Below, one piece after another: positions 17,556 through 26,618 of a stretch of DNA of 64,000 nt (within the stretch, counting starts at the first letter, position 1; the number at the start of each line of letters is the position of its first letter). The DNA is taken from contig NZ_SJDM01000002.1 of assembly GCF_004761865.1 (NCBI RefSeq), positions 1 to 64,000 of the forward strand, given 5' to 3'. The notes below the pieces were generated by a model. The model was given only the letters and a program-made list of their open reading frames with translations. It had not been told where the DNA came from and did not search any database. A program made the position numbers and the translations under genes. This DNA comes from Crenalkalicoccus roseus. GTDB lineage: Bacteria; Pseudomonadota; Alphaproteobacteria; Acetobacterales; Acetobacteraceae.

Positions 17556-19058
17556 CTACCGCCGCCCGGCGGCGAAGCGCACCGCCTCCTCCGCGGCGCG
17601 GAACAGGGCGCGGGCCTTCTGCCGCGTCTCCTCGTACTCCGCCGCCGGGTCGCTGTCCGCCACCACGCCGGCGCCGGCCTGCACGTGCATCACCCCGTCC
17701 TTCACCAGCGCGGTGCGCAGGCCGATGCAGGTGTCCATGCCGCCATCGGCGCCGAAGTAGCCGAAGCCGCCGGCGTAGATCCCGCGCCGGGAGGGCTCCA
17801 GCTCCTCGATGATCTCCATCGCCCTGACCTTCGGCGCGCCGGTCAGCGTGCCGGCGGGGAAGCCCGCCATCAGCGCGTCGAGCGCGGAGAGGCCGGCGCG
17901 CAGCCGCCCCTGCACCTCGCTGCCGATGTGCATCACCTGGCTGTAGCGCTCGATCTGGAACTGCGCCGGCACGTGCACGCTGCCCACCTCCGCCACCCGG
18001 CCGACATCGTTGCGGCCGAGGTCGAGCAGCATCAGGTGCTCGGCCCGCTCCTTCGGGTCGGCGAGCAGCTCCGCCTCCAGCGCCTTGTCCTCCTCCGGCG
18101 TCGCGCCGCGCCGGCGGGTGCCGGCCAGCGGGCGGATGGTCACGGTGCCGTCGCGCAACCGCACCAGGATCTCCGGGCTGGCGCCGACCGCGGCGAAGCC
18201 GCCGAAGTCGAAGAAGAACAGGAAGGGCGCGGGGTTGATGCGCCGGAGCGCGCGGTAGAGGGCGAAGGGCGGCAGGGCGAAGGGGGCGGAGAAGCGCTGG
18301 CTCGGCACCACCTGGAAGCAGTCGCCGGCGCGGATGTACTCCTTGGCGCGCTCCACCGCGGCGATGAAGCCCTCGCGGGTGAAGTTGCTCTCGGGCTCCG
18401 GCGGCCGCGGCAGGCTGACCGGCCCGGCGGGGCGGGGCAGGGGGCGCTCCAGCGCCGCCTCCGCCTCGTCGAGCCGCGCCTGGGCGGCGTCCCAGGCCGC
18501 CTGCGCATCGAGGCCGGGCGCGGGGAAGACCGGGGTGAACAGGCTGAGCGCGTCGCGCACGTGGTCGAATACCGCGACCAGGGTCGGGCGCATCAGCACC
18601 GCCTGCGGGATGCCGAGCAGGTCGGGCTTCTCCGCCGGCAGCCGCTCCATCAGCCGCACCATGTCGTAGCCGAGATAGCCGAACAGGCCGGTGGCGATCG
18701 GCGGCAGGCCGGGGGGCAGCGGCATCTGCGTCGCGGCGATGGCGGCGCGCAGGCTCTCGAGCGGCGGCGCCGCCTCCGGCTCGAAGGCGTGCGGCGCGGC
18801 GAGGGCGTGGCGGTTCACCTCCGCCCGCCCGTCGCGGCAGCGCCAGATCAGGTCCGGCTCGAGGCCGATGGCGGAATAGCGGCCCCGCGCCGAGCCGCCC
18901 TCGACGCTCTCCAGCAGGAAGGCGTTGGGCCGCCCGGCGGCGAGCTTGAGGAAGGCGCCGACCGGCGTCTCCAGGTCGGCCACCCGCTCGCGCCACAGCA
19001 CCTGCCCCTGGCCGGCGGCCAGCGCGGCGCCGAAGGCGGCGAAGTCGGGCTGCGGCAT
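17556..19058 (-). CDS. trpE: anthranilate synthase component I
   Basis: Chorismate-using subunit that forms anthranilate with TrpG ammonia. The 500 residues include the tryptophan feedback motif LLES at 48-51, the RAGDCFQVVPSQRFS block, IRPLAGTRRRG, AEHLMLLDLGRNDVGRV and the FPAGTLTGAPKVRAMEIIEELEPSRRGIYAGG active-site segment. The protein is not fused to TrpG, unlike rhizobial TrpEG. ATG 19058 follows GGAGGAG, and the ppiD stop lies 19 bases ahead, so trpE is probably on the ppiD transcript rather than on the attenuated trpGDC one. Confidence 0.96.
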   Translation of the reverse strand: MPQPDFAAFGAALAAGQGQVLWRERVADLETPVGAFLKLAAGRPNAFLLESVEGGSARGRYSAIGLEPDLIWRCRDGRAEVNRHALAAPHAFEPEAAPPLESLRAAIAATQMPLPPGLPPIATGLFGYLGYDMVRLMERLPAEKPDLLGIPQAVLMRPTLVAVFDHVRDALSLFTPVFPAPGLDAQAAWDAAQARLDEAEAALERPLPRPAGPVSLPRPPEPESNFTREGFIAAVERAKEYIRAGDCFQVVPSQRFSAPFALPPFALYRALRRINPAPFLFFFDFGGFAAVGASPEILVRLRDGTVTIRPLAGTRRRGATPEEDKALEAELLADPKERAEHLMLLDLGRNDVGRVAEVGSVHVPAQFQIERYSQVMHIGSEVQGRLRAGLSALDALMAGFPAGTLTGAPKVRAMEIIEELEPSRRGIYAGGFGYFGADGGMDTCIGLRTALVKDGVMHVQAGAGVVADSDPAAEYEETRQKARALFRAAEEAVRFAAGRR

Positions 19059-19077
19059 GGCGGGGCTCCTCCGGGGC

Positions 19078-20970
19078 TCAGGGACGGGCGAGCTGCTCGA
19101 CCAGGCGGGGGTTGACGCGCACATCCGCGCGCTCGCGCAGCGCGGCGAGGAACTGCACCTCGAGGTCGCGGGCGAGGGTCTGCCCCACCTCGGCGCGCAG
19201 CCGCCCGAGCGCCTCGGGCGCCGCGTCCGGATCGGCGGGGATGATCTCGGTCACCTGCGCCACCACGAAGCCCTCCGGGGTCTCGACCATGGTCGCCTGG
19301 TGGAGCGGCAGCTCGAACAGCGGCCCGAGCAGCTCGGGCGGCACGCCCGCGGCCTGGCGCGGATCGCGGCGCAGGCCGCCGACCTCGCGCCAGCCGAGAC
19401 CGGCCTCCTGCGCCGCGGCGCCGAGCGGCCGGCCGTCGCGCACCGCGGCGAGCAGCGCCGCGGCGGCCTCCTCCTGCGCGCGGCGGCGGGCGTCCCGCGC
19501 CCAGGCCTCGCGCACCTCGGCCTCCACCGCCTCGAAGGGGCGGAGCGCGGGCGGGACCACTTCCAGGATCTGCACGCCGACGAAGCCCGCTTCGGTCTCC
19601 TGCAGCCGCGGCATGGCGCCGGGCTCGGTGGCGAAGATCGTGTGCAGCAGCGGCTCCCGCGCCTCCTCGATCACCGGCAGCGCCACCCGCCGCCCCTCCG
19701 GGTCCAGCCCGGCGGCGTCGGTGCGCACGCGGGCGAAGCCGAGGTTGAAGCGGTTCGCCACCTCCTCCAGCGTGGCGCCGCCGGCCAGCGCGTCCTCCAC
19801 GCGGTTAGCGCGCTCGAAGGCGAGGTCGGCCGCCCGCTCATGCGCCAGCTCGTCGCGCAGCGCGCCGCGCACCTCGTCGAGGGTGCGGCGCTGCGGCGGC
19901 TCGACCCGCTCCACCCGGACCACGTGCCAGCCGAGCGGGCTCTGCACCGGCTCGCTGACGCCGCCCTCGGGCAGGGAGAAGGCGGCCTCGGCCAGCTCCG
20001 GCAGCGGCAGCTCGGCGCGCGCGAAGCTGCCGAGCGCGATCGCCTGTCCCCCCGCCGCCTGGGCCTGGGCGGCGATCTCGTCCAGGCCCGCGCCCTCGCG
20101 CCAGGCCCGCGCGATCGCCCGCGCCTGCTCGGGGTCGTCCACCAGCGCCTGCTGCAGCGCCCGCCGCTCCGGCACCTCGAACTGGTCCCGGCGCTGCGCG
20201 AAGGCGGCGGCGATCTCGGCCTCGGGGACCTCGACCTCGCGGATGATGCGGTCGGCGCTGAGCACCGCCACCACCGCGTCGCGGTATTCGGGGGCGGAGA
20301 ACAGGGCCGGGTTGTTCTCGTGGAAGCGGCGCAGCGCCTCCCCGGTCGGCGCGGGCGGCTCCGGCGCCTCGGCGAGCGGCAGGGAGACCACGAGGGCGGC
20401 GCGCTGCTCGAGCTCCCAGCGCAGCAGCGGCCTTGCCAGCGTCTCGGGCGCGGCGGCGCCGGAGCGCACGGCGCCGGTCATCTGCTGGCGCGCCAGGTCG
20501 GCGCGCACCAGGGCGAGGAATTCGCCCTCGGTCAGCCCGTTGTTGCGCAGGAAGCTCTCGAACAGCGGGCGGGAGAAGCGGCCATCCGGCCCCCGGAACC
20601 CCTCGAGGGTGAAGATGAAGTCGCGCACCGCCTCGTCGGGCACCGCGAGCCTGAGGCGCTCCGCCTCCCAGCGCAGCACGCGGTCCATCACCAGCGAATC
20701 CACCGCCTGCCGGGCGATGGCGCCGCGCACCGTCGGGTCGGCCTCGAATTGCGGGCCGAGGGCGCGGGAGAGGCGCAGCATCTCCCGCCGGACGGCGAGC
20801 TGCGCCTCCTCCATCTCCACCGGCTCGCCGGCGACGCGGGCCACCGCCGTGTCGCGGCCGTAATTGCGCACCGTGTCGCCGATCCCCCACACCGCGAAGG
20901 AGACGATCAGCAGCGCGAACAGCACCTTGGCGACCCAGGTCTGGGCCATGCGGCGGAGGGCGGTGAGCAT
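19078..20970 (-). CDS. ppiD: PpiD-like peptidyl-prolyl isomerase / SurA-N domain chaperone
   Basis: Inner-membrane-anchored periplasmic folding factor. The 630-residue protein has a single transmembrane helix near residues 12-32 (WVAKVLFALLIVSFAVWGIG), a SurA-N-type helical region (about 40-200), and a parvulin-like rotamase domain around 245-360 (ALGSFARAELPLPELAEAAF...PLGWHVVRVERV). A second helical/rotamase-like region runs towards the C-terminus. The AVWGIGDTVRN after the helix is typical of the alphaproteobacterial family. It is followed by trpE and is divergent from tpiA across 105 bases, a conserved arrangement. Confidence 0.88.
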   Translation of the reverse strand: MLTALRRMAQTWVAKVLFALLIVSFAVWGIGDTVRNYGRDTAVARVAGEPVEMEEAQLAVRREMLRLSRALGPQFEADPTVRGAIARQAVDSLVMDRVLRWEAERLRLAVPDEAVRDFIFTLEGFRGPDGRFSRPLFESFLRNNGLTEGEFLALVRADLARQQMTGAVRSGAAAPETLARPLLRWELEQRAALVVSLPLAEAPEPPAPTGEALRRFHENNPALFSAPEYRDAVVAVLSADRIIREVEVPEAEIAAAFAQRRDQFEVPERRALQQALVDDPEQARAIARAWREGAGLDEIAAQAQAAGGQAIALGSFARAELPLPELAEAAFSLPEGGVSEPVQSPLGWHVVRVERVEPPQRRTLDEVRGALRDELAHERAADLAFERANRVEDALAGGATLEEVANRFNLGFARVRTDAAGLDPEGRRVALPVIEEAREPLLHTIFATEPGAMPRLQETEAGFVGVQILEVVPPALRPFEAVEAEVREAWARDARRRAQEEAAAALLAAVRDGRPLGAAAQEAGLGWREVGGLRRDPRQAAGVPPELLGPLFELPLHQATMVETPEGFVVAQVTEIIPADPDAAPEALGRLRAEVGQTLARDLEVQFLAALRERADVRVNPRLVEQLARP

Positions 20971-21075
20971 CGCGTCCCGTTGAAGGCCTTGCGCGCGGAG
21001 CCATAGCGGAGCGGCGCCCCGTTGCCAAACCGCGGCGCGGCGGATACCCGGACCCTCCGAGGGTGGAGGAAGGCG

Positions 21076-21825
21076 ATGACCCCAGGCGTGCGGCCGCTGA
21101 TCGCGGGCAATTGGAAGATGCACGGGCTGCGCGCCGACGGTCTGGCGCTGGCGCGCGCCGTCGCCGCCGGCGCCGGCGACGTGGCGGCGGAGCTGCTGGT
21201 CTGCCCGCCCTTCACCCTGCTCGCCGCGATCGCCGAGGCGCTGTCCGGCGGTCCGGTGGCGGTGGGCGCCCAGGACTGCCACGCCGCGCCCAAGGGCGCG
21301 CATACCGGCGACGTCTCGGCGCCCATGGTGCGGGATGCCGGCGCCCGCTTCGTCATCCTCGGCCATTCCGAGCGCCGGGCCGATCACGGCGAGAGCGACG
21401 GCCTGGTGCGGGCCAAGGCCGAGGCGGCGATCGGCGCCGGCCTCGTCCCCATCGTCTGCGTCGGCGAGAGCGAGGCGCAGCGCCTGGCCGGGCAGGCGGA
21501 GCTGGTGGTGACGGCGCAGGTGGACGGCAGCCTGCCCGACGGCTTCGCGGCGGCGGGCGGGGTGGTGGCGTATGAGCCGGTCTGGGCCATCGGCACCGGC
21601 CGCACGCCCACCGAGGCCGAGATCGCCGCCATCCACGCCGCCATCCGCTCCGGCCTGCGCACCCGCTTCGGCGCGGCCGGGGAGGGGATGCGCATCCTCT
21701 ACGGCGGCTCGGTCAAGCCCGGCAACGCGGCCGGCATCCTGGCGCTGCCGCATGTGGACGGGGCGCTGGTCGGCGGCGCGAGCCTGGTGGCGGAGGACTT
21801 CCTGGCGATCGCCCGCGCCGGCTAG
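21076..21825 (+). CDS. tpiA: triosephosphate isomerase
   Basis: Interconverts dihydroxyacetone phosphate and glyceraldehyde 3-phosphate in glycolysis and gluconeogenesis. The 249 residues show catalytic Lys14 (AGNWKMHG), His97 (ILGHSERR), Glu167 ([11 protein letters not shown]), and the phosphate-binding [14 protein letters not shown] 21076 follows GGTGGAGGAAGG. A TTGCCA (21022-21027) with GATACC (21043-21048) could be a weak promoter in the gap to ppiD. The AcuC-like gene follows within tens of bases. Confidence 0.96.
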   Translation: MTPGVRPLIAGNWKMHGLRADGLALARAVAAGAGDVAAELLVCPPFTLLAAIAEALSGGPVAVGAQDCHAAPKGAHTGDVSAPMVRDAGARFVILGHSERRADHGESDGLVRAKAEAAIGAGLVPIVCVGESEAQRLAGQAELVVTAQVDGSLPDGFAAAGGVVAYEPVWAIGTGRTPTEAEIAAIHAAIRSGLRTRFGAAGEGMRILYGGSVKPGNAAGILALPHVDGALVGGASLVAEDFLAIARAG

Positions 21826-21864
21826 GGCGGGCGCGTGCCGCCGGATCCGCGCGCCGGGCCGGTG

Positions 21865-22974
21865 ATGATCGGCTCGGAGATCTATCGGCACTCCAGCTAC
21901 GGGCCGAAGCACCCGCTGGCGATCCCGCGCGTCTCCACCACCCTCGACCTCGTCCGCGCGCTCGGCTGGCTGCCGCCGGAGCGCTACCTGGAAAGCCCCC
22001 GCGCCACGCCGGAGCAGCTCGCCCGCTTCCATCACCCCGACTACATCGCCGCGCTGCGCCGCGCCGAGGCGACGCAGACGGCGACCGAGGAGGACCGCGC
22101 CCGCTTCCACATCGGCGCGCGCGGCAACCCCGTGTTCCGCGAGGTGTTCTCCCGCCCCGCCACCGGCGCGGGCGGCACCATCCTGGCCGCGCGTCTGACG
22201 CTCGGGGGCGGGATCGCGCATGTGCCGGGCGGCGGCACGCATCACGGGCGGCCGGACCGGGCCAGCGGCTTCTGCTACCTGAACGACGCGGTGCTCGGCC
22301 TGCTCGCCTGGCTGGATGCGGGGCTGACGCGCCTCCTCTACATCGACATAGACGCGCATCACGGCGACGGCGTGCAGGACGCCTTCCACGACGACCCGCG
22401 CGTCTTCACGCTCAGCATCCACGAGGAGGGGCGCTGGCCCTTCACCGGCGGCGTGGAGGACCGCGCCGGCGGGCATGCGCGCAACATCCCGGTACCCGCC
22501 GGCTTCCACGACGACGAGATGGCCTGGGTGCTGCACCAGGCGGTGCTGCCACTCGCGCGCCGGCTGCGGCCGCAGGCGATCATGCTGCAATGCGGGGCCG
22601 ATGCGCTGGAGGACGACCCGCTGTCGCGCCTCTCGCTCTCCAACAACGCCCACCGGGCGGTGGTGCGGGCGGTGATGGACCTCGCGCCGCGGCTGATCGT
22701 GCTGGGGGGAGGGGGGTACAACCCCTGGTCCGTGGCGCGCTGCTGGGCCGGCGTCTGGGCGGCGCTGAACGGCCTGCCGGTGCCGGAGCGCCTGCCGCCG
22801 CCGGCGGAGGCGGTGCTGCGCGCCCTCTCCTGGCACCGCGCCGCGGGGCGCGACCCGCCCGAGCGCTGGTTCACCACGCTGGCCGATCCGCCGCGGCGCG
22901 GCGTGGTGCGCGCGGCGGTGCAGCGCGCCTGCGCCGCCGTGCTGCGCGACCTGCCGGATCCTCCTCCCGGCTGA
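21865..22974 (+). CDS. AcuC-like histone deacetylase family protein
   Basis: Zinc-dependent deacetylase of the arginase/deacetylase fold. In bacteria AcuC removes acetyl groups from acetyl-CoA synthetase; here the substrate is unknown. The protein begins IGSEIYRHSSYGPKHPLAIPR. It contains HVPGGGTHHGRPDRASGFCYLND, the zinc and catalytic YIDIDAHHGDGVQ, SIHEEGRWPF, LQCGADAL and LGGGGYNPWSVAR, all deacetylase signatures. The start is uncertain: ATG 21865, GTG 21862, or GTG 21835 (which has AGGGCGGG just ahead). It follows tpiA with a short gap and is likely cotranscribed. Confidence 0.87.
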   Translation: MIGSEIYRHSSYGPKHPLAIPRVSTTLDLVRALGWLPPERYLESPRATPEQLARFHHPDYIAALRRAEATQTATEEDRARFHIGARGNPVFREVFSRPATGAGGTILAARLTLGGGIAHVPGGGTHHGRPDRASGFCYLNDAVLGLLAWLDAGLTRLLYIDIDAHHGDGVQDAFHDDPRVFTLSIHEEGRWPFTGGVEDRAGGHARNIPVPAGFHDDEMAWVLHQAVLPLARRLRPQAIMLQCGADALEDDPLSRLSLSNNAHRAVVRAVMDLAPRLIVLGGGGYNPWSVARCWAGVWAALNGLPVPERLPPPAEAVLRALSWHRAAGRDPPERWFTTLADPPRRGVVRAAVQRACAAVLRDLPDPPPG

Positions 22975-23039
22975 AGCGCGCCCCCGTCCCCCGGGGCGCG
23001 GTTGTTGGCCGGGACGCCCCGCGGTGGCATGGTGGGGCC

Positions 23040-23513
23040 ATGCGCCGCCGCCTGCTGGTCCTTCTCGCCCTCGCCGCCCTGCCGGCCTCCCTCCTCCGCG
23101 CCCAGACGGGGCCGCAGCCCCGCCTGCCGGAGGAGGAGCTGGTCATCGTCACCCGCGACGGGCGCCGCCACACCTTCCGCGTGGAGATGGCGGTGGAGCC
23201 CGAGCAGCAGCGGATCGGGCTGATGTTCCGCGAGCATGTCGGCCCCGACGAGGGGATGCTGTTCGACTGGGGCACGCCCCGCGAATCCGCCATGTGGATG
23301 CGCAACACCCTGGTGCCGCTCGACATGCTGTTCATCGCCGCTGACGGGCGGATCCACCGCATCGCGGAGCGCACCGTGCCGCACTCCCTGGCCAGCATCG
23401 AGAGCCGCGGCCCGGTGCGGGCGACGCTGGAACTGGCCGGCGGGACGGCGGAGCGCCTCGGCATCCGCGTCGGCGACCGGGTGCTGCACCGGATCTTCGG
23501 CACCGCGCCCTGA
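23040..23513 (+). CDS. DUF192-family secreted protein
   Basis: A 157-residue protein with a signal peptide (MRRRLLVLLALAALPASLLRA) followed by a DUF192 domain. The domain shows RVEMAVEPEQQRIGLMFREHVGPDEGMLFDWGTPRESAMWMRNTLVPLDMLFIAADGRIHRI and GTAERLGIRVGDRV, as in the family. The function of DUF192 is unknown; members are periplasmic or membrane-associated. It lies just before tRNA-Pro and after the deacetylase gene. Confidence 0.88.
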   Translation: MRRRLLVLLALAALPASLLRAQTGPQPRLPEEELVIVTRDGRRHTFRVEMAVEPEQQRIGLMFREHVGPDEGMLFDWGTPRESAMWMRNTLVPLDMLFIAADGRIHRIAERTVPHSLASIESRGPVRATLELAGGTAERLGIRVGDRVLHRIFGTAP

Positions 23514-23558
23514 GCCGCCCTTGCCGGGCGCCGCACGCTCCCATAGGTTGCCGCTGCG

Positions 23559-23632
23559 CGGGGCGTGGCGCAGCCTGGTAGCGCGCCTGTTTTGGGTACA
23601 GGAGGTCGTGGGTTCGAATCCCGCCGCCCCGA
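23559..23632 (+). tRNA. tRNA-Pro (anticodon TGG)
   Basis: The acceptor arms are CGGGGCG (23559-23565) and CGCCCCG (23625-23631) with discriminator A. The D arm is GCGCAGCCTGGTAGCGC, the anticodon stem CCTGT/ACAGG has loop TTTGGGT, giving anticodon TGG, and the T arm is GTGGGTTCGAATCCCGC. CCA is not encoded. No integrase lies nearby. Confidence 0.96.
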
Positions 23633-23668
23633 TTGCCCTGCCCGCGCGCCTGAGGCAGAAGCGAAACC

Positions 23669-23989
23669 ATGTCCGGTACCAGGCAGCTTGCCCGCATCTT
23701 CGTCCCCCCCCGCTCCGCCATGCAGTCCGGCCGCGGCCGCAGCCAGGGCTGGGTGCTGGAATTCGAGCCGGCCGAGAGGCCGCGCCTCGATCCGCTGATG
23801 GGCTGGGCCGGGTCGGGCGACACCGAGGGGCAGGTGCGGCTGCACTTCGAGACGCGGGAGCAGGCCATCGCCTATGCCGAGGCGCGCGGCCTGGCCTATG
23901 AGGTGGAGGAGCCGAAGCCGGTCCGCTTCCGGCCGAAATCCTACGCCGAGAATTTCCGCTTCGGCCGGACCGAGAACTGGACCCATTGA
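23669..23989 (+). CDS. NDUFS4-like complex I accessory protein
   Basis: A 106-residue member of the ETC complex I subunit conserved region family, homologous to mitochondrial NDUFS4. Family blocks are ARIFVPPRSAMQSGRGRSQGWVLEFEP, DPLMGWAGSGDT, QVRLHFETREQAIAYAEARGLAYEV and the C-terminal SYAENFRFGRTENWTH. It probably binds the peripheral arm of NADH:quinone oxidoreductase in the alphaproteobacterial respiratory chain, and its presence supports the alphaproteobacterial assignment. It lies between two tRNA genes and stands alone. Confidence 0.93.
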   Translation: MSGTRQLARIFVPPRSAMQSGRGRSQGWVLEFEPAERPRLDPLMGWAGSGDTEGQVRLHFETREQAIAYAEARGLAYEVEEPKPVRFRPKSYAENFRFGRTENWTH

Positions 23990-24021
23990 GCCGCCGCCAC
24001 GCCCGGGACGGCGCGGTCCGG

Positions 24022-24098
24022 GCGCCCGTAGCTCAGCTGGATAGAGCACGCGCCTTCTAAGCGTGTGGTCGCAGGTTCGAATCCTGCCGGGCGCGCCA
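24022..24098 (+). tRNA. tRNA-Arg (anticodon TCT)
   Basis: Acceptor arms GCGCCCG and CGGGCGC with G discriminator and encoded CCA (24096-24098). The D arm is GCTCAGCTGGATAGAGC. The anticodon stem CGCGC/GCGTG (one G-T pair) carries the loop CTTCTAA, giving TCT. The T arm is GCAGGTTCGAATCCTGC. It reads rare AGA/AGG codons, which are rare in this G+C-rich genome. Confidence 0.96.
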
Positions 24099-24242
24099 TT
24101 TTCCTCCGCGACGGAGGGCCATCCCCGCACCGGCCTCGCCCCCTCCCCCGCGGGTCTGGGGGAGCGCCGGCCGTCCCGGCCGGGAGGCAACCCGCCCGCG
24201 GGACAAACGTTCCCCTCCCGCACAAGCGGGAGCACCTGTCCC

Positions 24243-24533
24243 ATGGCAGCGGGACTGCGGATGCGCGGCATCCTCCTGTCGGCCGCGGTGGCGGGCCTTC
24301 TCGGCGCCGCCGCACTCGCCCAGACGGCGCGGGAGGAGGTGCCTCCCGCGCGGCCAGGCGCCGAGGGCGCGTCCTCCCCGCCGGGGGCGCCGGTCGACCG
24401 TGGCCCCTTCACGCCCGAGGCGAACCGCGCCCATCGGGGAGGCGGGGCGATCCTCGAGGGGCCGCCCGGAGCGCCCGCTCCGCTGCCGCAGCCCACGCCT
24501 CCGAGCCAGCCGGGCATCCCCCCGACGCGGTGA
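24243..24533 (+). CDS. small secreted hypothetical protein
   Basis: A 96-residue product whose residues 7-27 (MRGILLSAAVAGLLGAAALAQ) form a signal peptide; an alternative start is the internal ATG at 24261. The mature part is rich in Pro, Gly and Ala, with DRGPFTPEANRAHRGGGAILEGPPGAPAPLPQP as the only ordered-looking stretch. No domain is recognised. GGGAG lies about ten bases before the first ATG. It is convergent with the ABC permease gene. The 144 bases between tRNA-Arg and this gene show nothing else. Confidence 0.6.
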   Translation: MAAGLRMRGILLSAAVAGLLGAAALAQTAREEVPPARPGAEGASSPPGAPVDRGPFTPEANRAHRGGGAILEGPPGAPAPLPQPTPPSQPGIPPTR

Positions 24534-24614
24534 CTGCGGGCCTTGGCCGCGGAAGGGCCGCCGATGCAGGGCGCACCCCGCGGCCGATCGCGGGATGACG
24601 GCGTCGGCGCGCGG

Positions 24615-25433
24615 TCAGCCCCCCCGCAGCCGGTAGAGGGCGCGCGCCGCCGCATCGAGCGCGAAGCCGAGCGCGCCGATCAGCAGCACCAGCGCCATCA
24701 GCTCCGAATAGGCGAGCCGGTCCCGCGCATCGAGGATGGCATAGCCGAGCCCGGCCGAGACGCCGAGCATCTCGCACGGCACCAGCACGATCCAGAGGAT
24801 GCCGATGGCCAGCCGCACCCCGGTGAGCACATGGCCGAGCACGCCAGGCAGCACCACCCGCCGCAGCGTCTCCCACCAGGTGGCGGAGAGGCTCCTCGCG
24901 AGCTGCATCCAGCGGGCGTCGAGCGCGCGCACGCCCGCCGCCGTGTTCAGCATGATCGGCCAGACGGCGGCGAAGGCGAGCAGGACATGCACCGGCGCGT
25001 CGCCGACGCCGAGCACCATCACCGCGATGGGCATCCAGGACAGCGGCGAGATCATGCGCAGGAACTGGAAGGCCGGCGTGGTCGCCGCCTCCAGGCCACG
25101 CCAGGCGCCGACGGCGAGGCCGAGCGGCACGCCCACCGCCAGCGCGACGCCGAGCCCGACCAGCACGCGGCGCAGGCTGACACCGGCATGGGTCAGCACC
25201 TCTCCTTCCGCGAGCATCCTGGCGAGGCTTGCCAGGCTCTCCACGGGGCCGAAGGCGCGGCCGAGCCCCTCCGGCGCCGTGAACAGCGCGATGCCCGCCC
25301 ACCAGAGGAGGAGGAGTGCGGCAAGGCCGCCGGCACCGGCGGCGAGGCGGCGGGCCGCTGCGCGCAGCCCTGGCGTGGGCCGCGGCCAGCGCGCCCCGGC
25401 CGCGGCCGGCGGCGCCAGGACGCTCGCGCTCAT
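24615..25433 (-). CDS. ABC transporter permease (SsuC/TauC/NrtB type)
   Basis: A 272-residue inner-membrane permease with about six hydrophobic segments. The EAA-like coupling loop is MQLARSLSATWWETLRRVVLPGVLGHVLTGVRLAIG, characteristic of the nitrate/sulfonate/taurine importer class. The start overlaps the stop of the binding protein gene as ATGA. It is the last gene of a five-gene minus-strand operon (29040 to 24615). Confidence 0.93.
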   Translation of the reverse strand: MSASVLAPPAAAGARWPRPTPGLRAAARRLAAGAGGLAALLLLWWAGIALFTAPEGLGRAFGPVESLASLARMLAEGEVLTHAGVSLRRVLVGLGVALAVGVPLGLAVGAWRGLEAATTPAFQFLRMISPLSWMPIAVMVLGVGDAPVHVLLAFAAVWPIMLNTAAGVRALDARWMQLARSLSATWWETLRRVVLPGVLGHVLTGVRLAIGILWIVLVPCEMLGVSAGLGYAILDARDRLAYSELMALVLLIGALGFALDAAARALYRLRGG

Positions 25434-26605
25434 GGCGCGATCGCCTCGGCGCGGGTGAAGCCTTCCGGCAGGCCGAAGGCCGGAAGGCCGCCGACCCTGG
25501 CGAGGGCCTGGCGAACCGGCCCCTCCTCCACCAGCTCGGCCGCGGCGGCGGCGGGGTCGAGCGCGTCGAGGAAGCCCCGCTCGCCCTCCACCAGCGTGTC
25601 CTTCAGGCGGCGCACCAGCTCCTCCGTGTAGCTCGGGAAGGGGTAGGGCTGGAAATCGATGCGCGCATCGCGCCATTCGGCATGCCGCAGCGCGCCGGAG
25701 GCGAGATAGGCGGCGCGGTCGGAATCCGGCGGCGCCAGCACGCGGGCGAGCACCGCCGGGGCGTGCGGCGTGTAGCGGTTCGGATCCTCGCGCGAGAGCA
25801 GGCGCGCCGCCTCGGCGCGGTTCTCCCGCAGCCAGAGCTGCGCCCTGACGATGGCGGCGACCACGCCGCGCGCCCAGTCGGGCCGCGCCGCGAGGTCGCG
25901 CTCGTGCATCGTCACCACGCAGCAGGCGTGGTTGCGCCACACATCGCCGGTGAAGCGCAGCACGCGGCCGACGCCGAGCGCCTCGGCGGCCGCGACGAAG
26001 GGCTCGGCCACGATGTAGCCGGCGATCTGCCGCGCCGCGAGCGCGGGCGGCATGTCGGAGGGCGGCATGACGACGAGGCTCACCTCGTCCGCCGCCGGCG
26101 CGCCGCGGCGGCGGATGACGGGCTTCAGGCCCGCCTCGGCGAGCAGCGCCTGCAGCACGACGTTGTGGATCGAATACCAGAAGGGCACCGCCACCGTCCG
26201 GCCGCCGAGATCGGCGACGCGCTCGATCCCCGGCGCCACGGCGAGGGCGGAGCCGCCGACATGGTTCCACGCCACCACCTTCAGCGGCACGCGGCTGCCG
26301 AAGCGGGCCCAGACCGCCATCGGCGAGAGCAGATGCACCACGTCCACCTGGCCCGCCACGAAGGCCTCGATCACCTGCGCCCAGCTCCGCAGCAGGGTCG
26401 GCTTCTCGGCGCGGATCCCCTCGGCCTCGAACAGGCCGCGGGCATGGGCGACGAGCAGCGGCGCGGCGTCGGTGATCGGCAGGTAGCCGATGCGCAGGGG
26501 CGCCTCCGAGGCGCGGGCCGGGCGCGCGGCGGGCAGCGCGGCCGCCCCCGCCAGCGTGGCGGAAAGCCCGAGCAGGGCGCGGCGGGAGAAGCAGTCGAGG
26601 CACAT
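25430..26605 (-). CDS. ABC substrate-binding protein (NMT1/SsuA-like)
   Basis: A 391-residue periplasmic binding protein. The N-terminus MCLDCFSRRALLGLSATLAGAA has a twin-arginine-like SRRALLG followed by a hydrophobic stretch, so Tat export is possible. The mature part begins LRIGYLPITDAAPLLVAHARGLFEAEGI and includes VDVVHLLSPMAVWARFG and LGGRTVAVPFWYSIHNVVLQ, as in NrtA/SsuA-type receptors of nitrate, sulfonates or related anions. The ligand is unknown. The CxxC before the arginine pair is unusual for a signal peptide. Confidence 0.88.
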   Translation of the reverse strand: MCLDCFSRRALLGLSATLAGAAALPAARPARASEAPLRIGYLPITDAAPLLVAHARGLFEAEGIRAEKPTLLRSWAQVIEAFVAGQVDVVHLLSPMAVWARFGSRVPLKVVAWNHVGGSALAVAPGIERVADLGGRTVAVPFWYSIHNVVLQALLAEAGLKPVIRRRGAPAADEVSLVVMPPSDMPPALAARQIAGYIVAEPFVAAAEALGVGRVLRFTGDVWRNHACCVVTMHERDLAARPDWARGVVAAIVRAQLWLRENRAEAARLLSREDPNRYTPHAPAVLARVLAPPDSDRAAYLASGALRHAEWRDARIDFQPYPFPSYTEELVRRLKDTLVEGERGFLDALDPAAAAAELVEEGPVRQALARVGGLPAFGLPEGFTRAEAIAP

Positions 26606-26618
26606 GGGGGCGGTCCGT

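Noticed and set aside
23559-24098. tRNA genes as attachment sites for an integrated island
   Set aside because: No integrase, direct repeat of a tRNA 3' end, or change in composition is found nearby.
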